Counted from the first letter of the stretch, positions 44,904 to 54,273 are shown. The stretch is 64,000 nt of DNA from Cytophagaceae bacterium (GCA_947450365.1 CANFVE010000002.1:1-64000); one strand, 5' to 3'. Notes: generated from the sequence alone by a model not told the origin. Translations and numbers: made by a program.

Positions 44904-47900
44904 TTAGGATTTCATTTGTTTGTTGAAATTCCGATACGCAAAAGCACTTAAGATCACCAAGGTAATCGTTGTATAATACACCGCCGGCGGCATAGGCACC
45001 GGATCACCAGCCGCATAGGAATGCAAGCCAGATAAATAATAATTAACCCCTAAATAGGTCATAATCACCGTGGCAAAGCCAAATAGGGATGCAAAATTAA
45101 AGGCGAAAATTCCCTGTAATTTGGGGATAAAACGCATGTGCAAAATGAAAGAATAGACCAAAATCGTCACCAAAGCCCAGGTTTCTTTCGCATCCCAGCC
45201 CCAATAACGGCCCCAAGATTCATTTGCCCAAACACCTCCTAAATAGGTTCCAATGCTAACCATGGCAAGACCGCCCAACAAGGTAATTTCACTGATAATC
45301 GTCAATTCTTTGATTGTGCGTAAAGTATTGGCTTTGTTTGCCGGTTTCATCAAAATCATGAGGACTAAATTCAACATGCCTAATACCGCACCCAGCAACA
45401 AAAATCCATAGCTTCCCGCCTCCAAAGACACGTGAATGGTAAGCCAATAAGACTTTAACACAGGTACCAGTGGGGTAATTTCGGGGTCTAGCCAAGACAT
45501 GGATGCCACAAATAAGATCGTAGCCGCAAGCGTCGCTGTCGCCGCTAAACCCCCTAAAGATTTTCGAGAAAAGAGGGTTCCGGCCAGCATCGTTGTCCAA
45601 CCGATGTAGATCATGGATTCATAACCATTCGACCAGGGCGCGCGGCCAGAGACATACCAGCGAAGCCCCAAGCCCAACGTATGAAAGAAAAATCCCAATA
45701 CCATCGCATACAGCGCTATGCGTGTCCAACGCGCTCGTTTGTCGGTTTTTTTCACCGTCATGTATAAAAAGCCACCCGTCAGGACTAAACATAAAATGCC
45801 ATAATAGCCCTTCAAGCGATTGAAAACATCCAATGAATTCAAAAATAACTCAGCTTTAACCTTTTCATCAGAGGGTAAAATATCCGGATTTTCGGTCTTC
45901 TGGAGATCTGAGATTTGACTTAAAAAGCCATTCGCTTGCTGGAAATCCCCTGAATTCACCCCTTCTGAAACCGCATGCAGGTAATTGCTGAACATGGTTT
46001 GCATATCCGGATTCGGATCGGCTGGCGAGCTCCATGTATGTGTGCTGTCGCTCGGATTCGGAAACAGGCGGAATATGCTTCCGGAGAAAATCATATTCAC
46101 GATATTCACTTTTTCGTCCAATTTAATCAGTGCCTTTTCCTTGGTTCCTTGTTCCTTAGGTATCATCGATTGGGCCGCGCTGACTTGTTCTTGTAACAGA
46201 TATTTTCCGTCTGCCCCAAAAAACGACGCATAGCTCGCCATGTTCGATTCGATGTGAAGGATTTGTTTGATTTCAGGATTATCCGGCACATAAATCAGAT
46301 TCGTTTTTTCCCAAGTCGCCGGATTCATGATCATCGACAAAATGATTTGATCAGCGTTTTGGTCGAAAAGATGTTCGGTGCGCGCGATTTTACGAAGCAA
46401 TTCTCCATTGTAACTGTTCATCGGTTTAATCCGACCATTATGGTCTTGCACCAAAATCTTACCAAAATTCGTCGCATGTTCAAGCGGAATGGCGGTGGTC
46501 ATTTGTCCAAACGTCAAGGTCGAAATCGATAAACCAAGCCCCAGCATCACCACGCGCAAGGCTGCGTTTTGGCTTTCTTTTAATTTGGCCATCAAATGCG
46601 AGAAGCGACTTTTCTTATCCACAAAAGACATCATGAGCCCGACGGTCAATAAAAAGTAGCCCAAATAGGAAATCCAGGTTCCCCAGAAATCATGGTTGAC
46701 ACTCAAATACGTCCCTAATTCATCCTGATCAAAGGACGATTGGAAAAAACGATAGCCCTCATAGTCCAAAATGTGGTTCATGTAAATGCGCTGATCGAAT
46801 TGAACTGCCTTTGCTGGATCCTGCAAAGTCACTTCGGAGGCATAGGAAGAAGGATTTTCTGTACCGGGATAGCGTTCCAAAATAAAATCTTTGCAAAGAA
46901 TCGAAAAAGGAAGGGTTTCTACTTTCGCGCCATATTGCAGGCTCATTTTCATGTCCCCAAAATCCAAACTCTGTGGCTGACCTTCGTCGCCTTTTTGACC
47001 GATCAGCATCGTTTTTTGGGTTTTCCCTTGGACGCTCACGGTGATTTGGGCGCCTACTTTGCTTTCATTGGTGATTTTAGCTTGTTCGGATTCCATGGAC
47101 ACGCGGCCTTTGGGCATGAAATCTCCTACGACAAAACTCGCGCTTCCCATCGTATACAGGGAACGAAGCATCAGCGGATGTGGCGTTCCCCCGGCTAAGT
47201 CGGAAACTTGTTGAGTCGCCATAACCCGTTGGTTTATACTTTCTTGCGTCACAAATTGTAAGTTTTGCCCATCGTAAGACACGTTAAATGCGCCAGGAAT
47301 AAATGCCTCGCTAAAATTGTACAAGAGTCCATGCCACTCACTTTGTTCCCCTTTTTTGAGGAAATATTCCTCGCGGCCCATGTTACCTGCGATGACGATT
47401 TTCAACACAGGAACTCCATTTGAGTCTTCAATGATTTTCTCTTTTGGATTGGGAATGATGTCCGTTACTTCGAGGTCAATGACTTGATTTTCAATTTGGT
47501 ATGAACTTTTAAACTGATGATTTCCCAAACTCGAAAATAGTACGGATTCAGCAAAGGAATAGGTTTTGTCTCCGAGAACAATTTGGCATTTTAAAAAATC
47601 TTCAGCGGATAAATACACGTGGCTACTTTCTCCTTCACGGATGTGCATCATGCCCTCCGTACCGAAATAGCGGGTCACCGCAGCTCCGATGACGATAATG
47701 ATGATGGCGCTGTGAAAGCAAAGAGAAGCCCATTTTTTCATGGGGATCATTCGGTAGCGAATGATATTCATGGCGATACTTAGGCAGAAAAGTACTAAAA
47801 GTGCTTCGAACCAATGGCTTTTGAAAATGACGTCTTGTGCGGAACTTGTACCAAAATCATTTTCGATGAACGTCGCGATTCCGATGGCAGCGGCGAATAA

Positions 47901-47972
47901 TAAAAAGTACATGCCCGCGGCACGGGTAGAGGTTAGGCTGTTGATGAATTTTTTCAAAAAAGAGAGTAGCAT
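44904..47972 (-). CDS. ccsBA: Fused cytochrome c biogenesis protein CcsBA (ResB-CcsA)
   Basis: A 1022-residue System II cytochrome c synthase. The ATG at 47972 (MLLSFLKKF) is preferred to the GTG at 47978. The N-terminal ResB/CcsB part has three membrane helices, then a large periplasmic domain (about residues 125-440) and a further helix. The C-terminal CcsA part has eight or so helices and the WWD haem-handling motif (SWGRYWGWDAKETW). Conserved His flank it (HTLGLGLRW, HVSLEAGSY, HMRF). It moves haem across the membrane and attaches it to CXXCH. It is the first gene of the cytochrome operon, so haem-loading capacity should rise with cytochrome synthesis. Confidence 0.92.
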   Translation of the reverse strand: MLLSFLKKFINSLTSTRAAGMYFLLFAAAIGIATFIENDFGTSSAQDVIFKSHWFEALLVLFCLSIAMNIIRYRMIPMKKWASLCFHSAIIIIVIGAAVTRYFGTEGMMHIREGESSHVYLSAEDFLKCQIVLGDKTYSFAESVLFSSLGNHQFKSSYQIENQVIDLEVTDIIPNPKEKIIEDSNGVPVLKIVIAGNMGREEYFLKKGEQSEWHGLLYNFSEAFIPGAFNVSYDGQNLQFVTQESINQRVMATQQVSDLAGGTPHPLMLRSLYTMGSASFVVGDFMPKGRVSMESEQAKITNESKVGAQITVSVQGKTQKTMLIGQKGDEGQPQSLDFGDMKMSLQYGAKVETLPFSILCKDFILERYPGTENPSSYASEVTLQDPAKAVQFDQRIYMNHILDYEGYRFFQSSFDQDELGTYLSVNHDFWGTWISYLGYFLLTVGLMMSFVDKKSRFSHLMAKLKESQNAALRVVMLGLGLSISTLTFGQMTTAIPLEHATNFGKILVQDHNGRIKPMNSYNGELLRKIARTEHLFDQNADQIILSMIMNPATWEKTNLIYVPDNPEIKQILHIESNMASYASFFGADGKYLLQEQVSAAQSMIPKEQGTKEKALIKLDEKVNIVNMIFSGSIFRLFPNPSDSTHTWSSPADPNPDMQTMFSNYLHAVSEGVNSGDFQQANGFLSQISDLQKTENPDILPSDEKVKAELFLNSLDVFNRLKGYYGILCLVLTGGFLYMTVKKTDKRARWTRIALYAMVLGFFFHTLGLGLRWYVSGRAPWSNGYESMIYIGWTTMLAGTLFSRKSLGGLAATATLAATILFVASMSWLDPEITPLVPVLKSYWLTIHVSLEAGSYGFLLLGAVLGMLNLVLMILMKPANKANTLRTIKELTIISEITLLGGLAMVSIGTYLGGVWANESWGRYWGWDAKETWALVTILVYSFILHMRFIPKLQGIFAFNFASLFGFATVIMTYLGVNYYLSGLHSYAAGDPVPMPPAVYYTTITLVILSAFAYRNFNKQMKS

Positions 47973-48033
47973 GAACACATAGCTTTATGTTAATAAATTT
48001 ACCGAATAAGCTCCGTTTGAACACGTTTGTTTT

Positions 48034-48151
48034 TGTACCAAAATCGCGAAAAACGTATTTATTTTTCATTTAGGCCCTTTTTTTCTTTAAAATTTTCATT
48101 TTCAGACCACGGTTTTTGTTTGAAAATATTAAAATTTTGGATTTTGGTACA
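48034..48151. repeat. Long-range inverted repeat TGTACCAAAATC / GATTTTGGTACA
   Basis: Two perfect 12-base inverted arms (48034-48045 and 48140-48151) lie in the 259-base divergent gap between ccsBA and the SGNH gene, 94 bases apart. The DNA between is AT-rich. No TAnnTTTG box was seen in the gap. The arms may be paired regulator sites or the ends of a lost mobile piece. Confidence 0.4.
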
Positions 48152-48231
48152 TGGCTTTGCCCTTGCTTAAATGAGTCCTAGGTTGTTGATTCGGAATATT
48201 TGTCTAATTTGTTGGCATAAAAACCTATTCC

Positions 48232-49056
48232 ATGAAAAAAATATGCTTGTTGGTCATTTTATGTTTAACCCAATTTTCCTTCAATCCTCCGGCACTGACT
48301 TGGGTCGCCATTGGCGATTCGATTACCTATTTAAATGATCATACCAATGAAACGGGCAATCGGATTTCAAAAGGATATATGTCGCAGGTCGTGGAGAAAT
48401 TGCCGCACATTCAATTTGTCAATAAAGGCTATAATGGCTGGACTGCCGTACGGATCGCCACAGAATTCGACCAATTAAATATCCCCCGCGGCGATGTATA
48501 TTCCATCTTTTTAAGTACCAATGATTGGTGGGGTTCCAAGCCCCTCGGTACCTGGGAGGATTACTTGAATAACACCGGGCCAGCCACCGTTCATGGCGCC
48601 TTTCGTGTCATGCGGGATAAGATTAAAAACATTAATCCAGATGCCAAAATCGTGTTCATAACCCCGATGCAACGTGTAGATTTTGTCTACATCAATAATT
48701 TTAAAAATAATGCCTATGGGTCTTACAAGTCTAAAAATGGACAAAATTTAGAAGATTTCGCGAATGCAATTGTGAAGATCGCGACGTTTGAAAAATGTCC
48801 TGTGGTGGATTTGTATCATATGAAATCCCTGGCGCATAAAAAACTTGTGAAGTTTAAACGCGTGAAGGATCCAGCCACCGGGGCATATCGAAATTATGGG
48901 TATCCGGATTTTATCGATGTGCCCTTCAATCCTGCCACAGATGAATATCCATATCCCGTGGAATCTATTGATATGACGTACGACGGTTTACATCCTTCGG
49001 ATGCAGGCTATACCGAAATATCGAATGCCTTGGTGAAAATCCTGAAGCGCTTTTAG
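48232..49056 (+). CDS. SGNH/GDSL-type hydrolase, secreted
   Basis: A 274-residue exported hydrolase. After the signal (CLLVILCLTQFSFNPPA), block I is VAIGDSITYLND, block III gives the Asn in LSTNDWWG, and block V is DGLHPSDAGYTE with the catalytic Asp and His. It resembles lysophospholipase/acetylesterase-type SGNH enzymes that deacetylate polysaccharides. It is monocistronic, divergent from ccsBA, and overlaps the end of the convergent LolA-like gene by 4 bases. Confidence 0.87.
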   Translation: MKKICLLVILCLTQFSFNPPALTWVAIGDSITYLNDHTNETGNRISKGYMSQVVEKLPHIQFVNKGYNGWTAVRIATEFDQLNIPRGDVYSIFLSTNDWWGSKPLGTWEDYLNNTGPATVHGAFRVMRDKIKNINPDAKIVFITPMQRVDFVYINNFKNNAYGSYKSKNGQNLEDFANAIVKIATFEKCPVVDLYHMKSLAHKKLVKFKRVKDPATGAYRNYGYPDFIDVPFNPATDEYPYPVESIDMTYDGLHPSDAGYTEISNALVKILKRF

Positions 49057-49700
49057 TGTATTTGGTAATTACTGAATAGTACTTCGATGGTGCCTTTCTT
49101 TTTGATTTTGGAGGGATCTTCCACTTGGCTATAGCGATTGATATCCGTGGCGAGGCCTTTCGGAATTTTAAATTTTTTCACTTCAACGGTGACCAGCATT
49201 CGGTCGGGAAGACCTTTGCTAGCTGATGCCCCATAAAAATAATCACTAACAAGGGTACCATTCGTTCGCGTAGTGACTTGTGATTTAAGAATAAGAAGTT
49301 TGGCAGCGTCTACCCATAATTTTGCGAGAACTAAATCGCCTTCATTATCTAGCGGCAATAGCGTGATGATTTCAGTATCCCTTCCTTGCAGATTTTCAGT
49401 ACCCGTTGCGATTGCAGTGAATTTTTCCGCTTGTCCAAATAATTTAGGCAATTCAGAAAAGCCGTTTTTGGGTAAAATGGAAATTCCGGCCGCTTGAATT
49501 TCGAAATGGGTCGGATAGGTAAAAGACACTTTCGCCTTCACGGGAAGAATGCGAATTAGAGGAATGTTTGGTTTGATGGTCGCTTGAACTTCATAGGATT
49601 TTACCGACTGAAATTTTTTGACCAATTTCATGAATAAGGCCGTGGGTTCTTTTGCCTGGAGGCCAAAGGAAAACAATAGAAAAGCTAGGATGATACGCAT
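49053..49700 (-). CDS. LolA-like periplasmic protein
   Basis: A 215-residue exported protein. A signal (IILAFLLFSFGLQAK) leads into a half-barrel pattern of the LolA/outer-membrane lipoprotein-sorting type (FQSVKSYEVQATIKP, KVSFTYPTHFEIQAAG, LWVDAAKLLILKSQVTTR). The family binds lipid or lipoprotein acyl chains. It follows the ABC permease gene by 1 base, so it may act with that transporter as a periplasmic acceptor; this is inference. No lipobox is seen. Confidence 0.65.
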   Translation of the reverse strand: MRIILAFLLFSFGLQAKEPTALFMKLVKKFQSVKSYEVQATIKPNIPLIRILPVKAKVSFTYPTHFEIQAAGISILPKNGFSELPKLFGQAEKFTAIATGTENLQGRDTEIITLLPLDNEGDLVLAKLWVDAAKLLILKSQVTTRTNGTLVSDYFYGASASKGLPDRMLVTVEVKKFKIPKGLATDINRYSQVEDPSKIKKKGTIEVLFSNYQIH

Positions 49701-49701
49701 A

Positions 49702-50547
49702 TTAGACAGTGATATCTTTTCGGTGGAAGGTAAGTAGGGAAATGCCGATGAGTAGCAAATTGTGTCCCACTAAAATATAAATTGAATTTCTGATTGATTC
49801 CCAAGGCATTGGGTCTTCAAAAAATGAACGCCAAGAAGCCATGTGCGTCGTAAATAAATAAGGTCGGATGGGATCAAAAATTGGCACGTCAAGCGTCCCT
49901 ATGATGGTGAATAATAAGATAATCGCCATCGTACTGACAATCGGCCCGATCGAATTATCTGAAAAACAAGATAGTGTAATCGATAATGAACTGACGGTCA
50001 ATAAGGCTAAAAAGGCCACACAAAACCCTCCTGCATAGCGCCAATTTACATCATCAGCCTGCAAAATGACCAATCCATCTGAGTTTAAGACCATTAAATC
50101 ACCGATGCCAAAGAGCCATTGGCCTACAACGACCGCTAAAAATCCCAACCAAAGTACAATCAATAAAGTATAGATTCCTCCGGCAAGGAATTTAGAAAGC
50201 AATAATTGGGTTCTGGAAATGGGTTTGCTGACCAGGAGTCGTAAAGTCCCCATCGCTGCTTCGCCAGAAATCAGGTCCCCTGTTACCAGGGCTACTAAAA
50301 GCGGAATGTGCACGATGAGCATTTGGAGGACAATAAAGGCGACCAAATTTCCATTCAGTAAATTTCCTTCAAAGCGCAGGGTTTGTTCGAACGATGAGGT
50401 CACGAATGAAATCATGGACATCCCGTCGGCTTTTAAAGCGAATAAAATAATGCCAACTAATCCTGTAATGGCCGCTAATCCCAGGTAACTACGGGGTTTA
50501 AGGGCAATTTTGATTAATTCATTCCGTGTGCTGCGTAGAAATATCAT
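49702..50547 (-). CDS. ABC-2 type transporter permease
   Basis: A 281-residue membrane protein with about six hydrophobic segments (LGLAAITGLVGIILFAL, LVAFIVLQMLIVHIPLLVALVTG, GIYTLLIVLWLGFLAVVVG and others). The motif GDLISGEAAMGTLRLLVSKPISRTQLLLSKF is typical of ABC-2/NatB-type permeases. It overlaps the ATPase gene by 4 bases. Substrate unknown; ions, peptides and lipids are all possible. Confidence 0.87.
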   Translation of the reverse strand: MIFLRSTRNELIKIALKPRSYLGLAAITGLVGIILFALKADGMSMISFVTSSFEQTLRFEGNLLNGNLVAFIVLQMLIVHIPLLVALVTGDLISGEAAMGTLRLLVSKPISRTQLLLSKFLAGGIYTLLIVLWLGFLAVVVGQWLFGIGDLMVLNSDGLVILQADDVNWRYAGGFCVAFLALLTVSSLSITLSCFSDNSIGPIVSTMAIILLFTIIGTLDVPIFDPIRPYLFTTHMASWRSFFEDPMPWESIRNSIYILVGHNLLLIGISLLTFHRKDITV

Positions 50548-51461
50548 GCGTGTAGGAGGTTAATGAAATAATCTTCAAGCTTGCGCTTGGTTTCGACCGA
50601 ATACACGGGAATCCCGGCCGATACGAGCGCCTGATTAAAAGCAGGAATGTCCGATTTGGCCATGCTGACTTCAAAACCATCCAAGCCTAATTTTTTAGTA
50701 TGACTCGTTTTCGGGAGTGTATGACAAAGTGTTAAAGCCGCATCTAAGAAGCCAGAGTCTGTCTGCACGCGAATCACTTGTTCTTGTTCGTTCAGCAATT
50801 CTTGTACAGAACCTTCCACGATATTTTTTCCTTGGTGAATGATGACCATGCGGTTGCACAAAATCTCCACTTCGGATAAGTTGTGCGAGGAAAAAACGAT
50901 CGTTTTATGTTGTTCGGTTTTCAAACGAAGAATTAAATTCCGCATGTCGATGATCCCCTGGGGATCTAAACCGGTGGTCGGTTCATCCAATACGATGAGG
51001 TCTGGGTTATGCAATAGCGTTTGGGCGATGCCTAAGCGCTGGCGCATGCCGTGGGAAAATCCGCCGACTTTATCTTTTTCACGGCCTTGTAAACCTACGA
51101 ATTCAAGCATTTCGTAGATCTCTTTTTTGGTCGAAGGTTTCCCGGATATGTTGGCAAATAAATCTAAATTCCGATAGGCCGACAGGAATTTGTAAAAATC
51201 AGGTTTTTCAATTAAACATCCCACACGTGCTAAAATGGCAGATCTTTCCTGCTGAAGATTTTTCCCGAAAAGCTGAATACCTCCTCTGTCGGGCTTAATC
51301 AGGGATAACATGCAGCGCATGGTGGTACTTTTGCCGGCGCCATTAGGTCCTAAAAAACCATAGACGTCGCCTGGATGTACCTCCAAACTCAGGTCTTTGA
51401 CGGCTTCGAAATGTCCGAAACGTTTGGCCAAATGGCGGATGGATATGATGGAATCAGGCAT
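50544..51461 (-). CDS. ABC transporter ATP-binding protein
   Basis: A 305-residue ATPase with all ABC motifs: Walker A GPNGAGKST, signature FSHGMRQRLGIAQ (SHGMR in place of SGGQ), Walker B LIVLDEPTTGLD, and the H-loop FSSHNLSE. A C-terminal extension of about 80 residues (from EQVIRVQTDSG) is usual in bacitracin/CcmA-type ATPases of ABC-2 exporters. It is the first gene of a three-gene operon with the permease and the LolA-like protein. Confidence 0.92.
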   Translation of the reverse strand: MPDSIISIRHLAKRFGHFEAVKDLSLEVHPGDVYGFLGPNGAGKSTTMRCMLSLIKPDRGGIQLFGKNLQQERSAILARVGCLIEKPDFYKFLSAYRNLDLFANISGKPSTKKEIYEMLEFVGLQGREKDKVGGFSHGMRQRLGIAQTLLHNPDLIVLDEPTTGLDPQGIIDMRNLILRLKTEQHKTIVFSSHNLSEVEILCNRMVIIHQGKNIVEGSVQELLNEQEQVIRVQTDSGFLDAALTLCHTLPKTSHTKKLGLDGFEVSMAKSDIPAFNQALVSAGIPVYSVETKRKLEDYFINLLHA

Positions 51462-51563
51462 GTAGTTTGAACAAAAGCGTACTAGTGTAACGGCGAATAA
51501 AATTAATTGTTTCGTTGGACTATTATTTTTTATAATTTTAGGCTACATCAAACCTTAACACCT

Positions 51564-52460
51564 ATGAAATTTCTACTCATTCCTTTCTTTACATTTATTT
51601 GTAGTTTTTTTCTCTTGGCACAAGGACCCAAGGTATTGGTGGTTACGGCCCATCCCGATGATGAAACGGGTTTCTCCGTCACCATGTTTAAAATTACACA
51701 TGAATTAAAGGGCATTGTGGATATGGCCGTGATGACCGATGGGGGAGGAGGATTTGCAGATTCGCAAATTGGCGCGCTGTATTATGGGCTTAATTTGACG
51801 GATTCGATCACCGCTCGGAATCATTTGCCATTGATACGTAAACAAGAAATCCTGAATGCAGGTAAGATATTGGGCGTTCGGAATATGTATTTCATGGAGC
51901 AACCGGACGATTGGTATACGCTTGATATCAAACCCTATATTTCCGGAAAGAATTGGGATATTCCGATGGTCCAACGAAAAATGGATCGCATTCTCACCGA
52001 CCAAAACTATGATTTTATCATCACAATGTTGCCGCATTCAGGTCAACACGGCCATCACAAAACTTCTGTCATGATGGCTTTGCGCGCCGTGCAGCGCTAC
52101 CAAGGTCCTAAAAAACCGATTATTATCGCCGGTAGCCCGATGTCCCTGACAAGTAAGCCGATGGAATTTACCATGCTGGAAGGCTTTCCCGAAACTAAAA
52201 TCAAGGATGGAGCGCCCCAATTTACGCTGAATCGCGCCTTTCGCTTGAAGGAAAATGATAAGGTCAGTTATAAAATCGTCGCAGATTGGGTGATTGCTGA
52301 ATACAAATCTCAAGGAGCCATTCAGGAAAATGGGATACATAAAACGGATTTTGAGGTTTATCGCTATTATGACCTGAATGATTCGAAAGGAATCGTGAAG
52401 GTGCAGGCTTTATTCGATCAATTAGCCAAAACTGGATTTGCCGCCCCGGAGGCAAAATAG
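51564..52460 (+). CDS. PIG-L family deacetylase, secreted
   Basis: A 298-residue exported zinc deacetylase. The ATG at 51564 (MKFLLIPFFTFICSFFLLAQ) is chosen over 51507. The zinc motif AHPDDE (VTAHPDDETGFS) and the later GQHGHHKTSV block are intact. Family members remove acetyl groups from N-acetylglucosamine-linked substrates, such as GlcNAc-PI or GlcNAc-malate; a secreted form may act on polysaccharide or glycans. It is monocistronic, with a strong terminator at the 3' end. Confidence 0.88.
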   Translation: MKFLLIPFFTFICSFFLLAQGPKVLVVTAHPDDETGFSVTMFKITHELKGIVDMAVMTDGGGGFADSQIGALYYGLNLTDSITARNHLPLIRKQEILNAGKILGVRNMYFMEQPDDWYTLDIKPYISGKNWDIPMVQRKMDRILTDQNYDFIITMLPHSGQHGHHKTSVMMALRAVQRYQGPKKPIIIAGSPMSLTSKPMEFTMLEGFPETKIKDGAPQFTLNRAFRLKENDKVSYKIVADWVIAEYKSQGAIQENGIHKTDFEVYRYYDLNDSKGIVKVQALFDQLAKTGFAAPEAK

Positions 52461-52481
52461 AAACGTTTGATTTATATATAA

Positions 52482-52516
52482 AAAAGCCCCACAAAAGAAT
52501 TGTTTGTGGGGCTTTT
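52482..52516. terminator. Bidirectional rho-independent terminator
   Basis: A perfect 14-bp stem AAAAGCCCCACAAA/TTTGTGGGGCTTTT with a 7-base loop lies between two convergent genes. T-runs occur in both directions, so it can end both transcripts. Confidence 0.85.
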
Positions 52517-52531
52517 GAATGAATAGGGTGT

Positions 52532-53329
52532 TTATTTTACGCGTTGGTAGGTTTTAAATCCAACCGTTTTGTTTTTGGTATCAGCCGTTTCTTGTGTGTA
52601 CTCATCTTTGCCGTTGAAGACGACTTTGATGTCATATTTACCCACAGCACCGGCTAAACTACTTTTATCCAAATTTTCAGATAAGGCACCATCTTTTAAG
52701 GTAAATGTTCCGTGGCCTACCACATTTTTGAATACTTGTTTGGTGGTGTCTGCTTTGTAACGAGTTGCCCACATGAAATGCCCGCCAGAATAGATTTTGT
52801 ATTCGTTGTAGGTTTGGTCGGTCGTGTCTTTTCCACTGACAACGAGGTTTTTACTTTGTTTCCAAACTCCATCCAATTCAGATGTACCGGTCGTTGGAAG
52901 GCTCGTATATTCCTCGGTCAATTTCCATTTTTTACCTTGAATCATGATTTCAGGAATAACTTGCGTATAGCCTTTTTCACTTTTGGTGATTTCTAAATTA
53001 AAGGTACCCGCTGAGTCTAAGGCAGCCGCATTATAAATATTTTTCTCCTCGATTTTGGAACCGGCCAATGTATAGGATCCTAGCCCAAAAGAAGCAGCTG
53101 AATCTTTGCCCATCGCGATGTAGAAATAATTTTGGTCGGTGTAAATTTTAATTTGGAATCCGCCATCGCTCGCTTGGTTTATCGTCTCCGTTTTACCGTC
53201 AGATCCGATTTGTTTGTCCATCGAGTAAACACCTGCTTGAGATTCTGTTTTACTTTCTTCTTTGCTGCCGCAGCTGAAAAGACCTAAGCCTAGCGAAATG
53301 CTGAGGGCCATTAATACAATTTTTTTCAT
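52532..53329 (-). CDS. Lipoprotein of unknown function
   Basis: A 265-residue probable lipoprotein. The ATG at 53329 (MKKIVLMALSISLGLGLFSCGSK) gives a clean lipobox LFSC; the ORF-track start at 53389 would add a non-signal leader. The remainder is beta-rich and contains two similar stretches: QIKIYTDQNYFYIAMGKDSAASFGLGSY and YKIYSGGHFMWATRYKADTTKQVFKNVVGHGTF. This suggests two lipocalin-like halves. No catalytic motif is visible and no family was recognised. Confidence 0.65.
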   Translation of the reverse strand: MKKIVLMALSISLGLGLFSCGSKEESKTESQAGVYSMDKQIGSDGKTETINQASDGGFQIKIYTDQNYFYIAMGKDSAASFGLGSYTLAGSKIEEKNIYNAAALDSAGTFNLEITKSEKGYTQVIPEIMIQGKKWKLTEEYTSLPTTGTSELDGVWKQSKNLVVSGKDTTDQTYNEYKIYSGGHFMWATRYKADTTKQVFKNVVGHGTFTLKDGALSENLDKSSLAGAVGKYDIKVVFNGKDEYTQETADTKNKTVGFKTYQRVK

Positions 53330-53424
53330 GGTAAATAGGTTTAAAGGGTTGAAATGAAATGTTAAACTACGGAATAAGTTTGCAATCATTGGTATTTTTA
53401 GAAGAATTTAATTTCCGATTAGTT

Positions 53425-53445
53425 GATTTTTTGTCCAAAAATCAG
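53425..53445. other. Small perfect hairpin in a divergent gap
   Basis: TGATTTTT/AAAAATCA with a 5-base loop lies in the 260-base gap between the lipoprotein gene and the SGNH gene at 53590. Nothing else was recognised in that gap. The role is unknown. Confidence 0.25.
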
Positions 53446-53589
53446 TGAAATCAGGATTTAAAAGCCCAATAATTGCTTTTAGGAATAGTATAACGTTATT
53501 TTATGTATTAATGCCTTTTGCAGGGAATATGCCGAATAATCATTCGTTGACCTGCATAAACATTTCAACCTAATAGGAGTTTAAGAACC

Positions 53590-54273
53590 ATGCGCTGGAT
53601 CTGTTTGATTCTTTTGGGGATTTATTTGGGGGCTTGTCAGGAAGCGCCTGTGGAAACCTCGATAAATCCTAGGATGGATTCGGTTTCCATCACCCTGTTG
53701 GCACTCGGGGATTCGTACACGGTAGGCCAAGGGGTGCAAATCGCTGAGCGTTTTCCGGCACAATTGCAAAACATTCTCCGCAACAAAGGAATCAAAACCC
53801 GACATATCGGTTATTTGGCCCAATCCGGCTGGACATCCACGGATTTAGATGAGGCTTTGAATGCTAGTAATCCGGGGATGCATGATTATGTATCCGTTCT
53901 GATAGGTGTGAATGATCAATTCCAAGGCTTGGATAGTGTTCAATATGCGAAAAAATTGACGAATATTTTAACGAAAGCGGTGGGTTTAGCGCAGGGGATT
54001 CAGGAGCATGTAATTGTGCTTTCGATTCCTGATTATGGGTTGACGCCCATCGGATTTTTGTTAGACACAGCTAAAATTCGTCGGGAAATAGATGGCTTTA
54101 ATCGGATTAATCAGCGGCTTGCCAAGGCGAATCAATGTCGCTATGTCAATATCACGGAAATCGGTCGGGCCGCGCGAAATAACCCCAAATTTACATCCGC
54201 AGATGGCTTGCATCCGTCCGCGGAGGCGTATCAACGATGGGCGGAGGCTATTGCGCCTAGCCTCCGATTGTAA
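53590..54273 (+). CDS. SGNH/GDSL hydrolase lipoprotein (TesA-like)
   Basis: A 227-residue lipoprotein (signal MRWICLILLGIYLGAC, lipid Cys16). The catalytic blocks are standard: LLALGDSYTVGQGV (Ser), QSGWTSTD, IGVNDQFQG (Asn) and DGLHPSAEAYQRW (Asp/His). It resembles TesA-type lysophospholipase/arylesterases. It is convergent with the esterase gene at 54308. A membrane-tethered acyl or acetyl esterase is likely. Confidence 0.87.
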   Translation: MRWICLILLGIYLGACQEAPVETSINPRMDSVSITLLALGDSYTVGQGVQIAERFPAQLQNILRNKGIKTRHIGYLAQSGWTSTDLDEALNASNPGMHDYVSVLIGVNDQFQGLDSVQYAKKLTNILTKAVGLAQGIQEHVIVLSIPDYGLTPIGFLLDTAKIRREIDGFNRINQRLAKANQCRYVNITEIGRAARNNPKFTSADGLHPSAEAYQRWAEAIAPSLRL

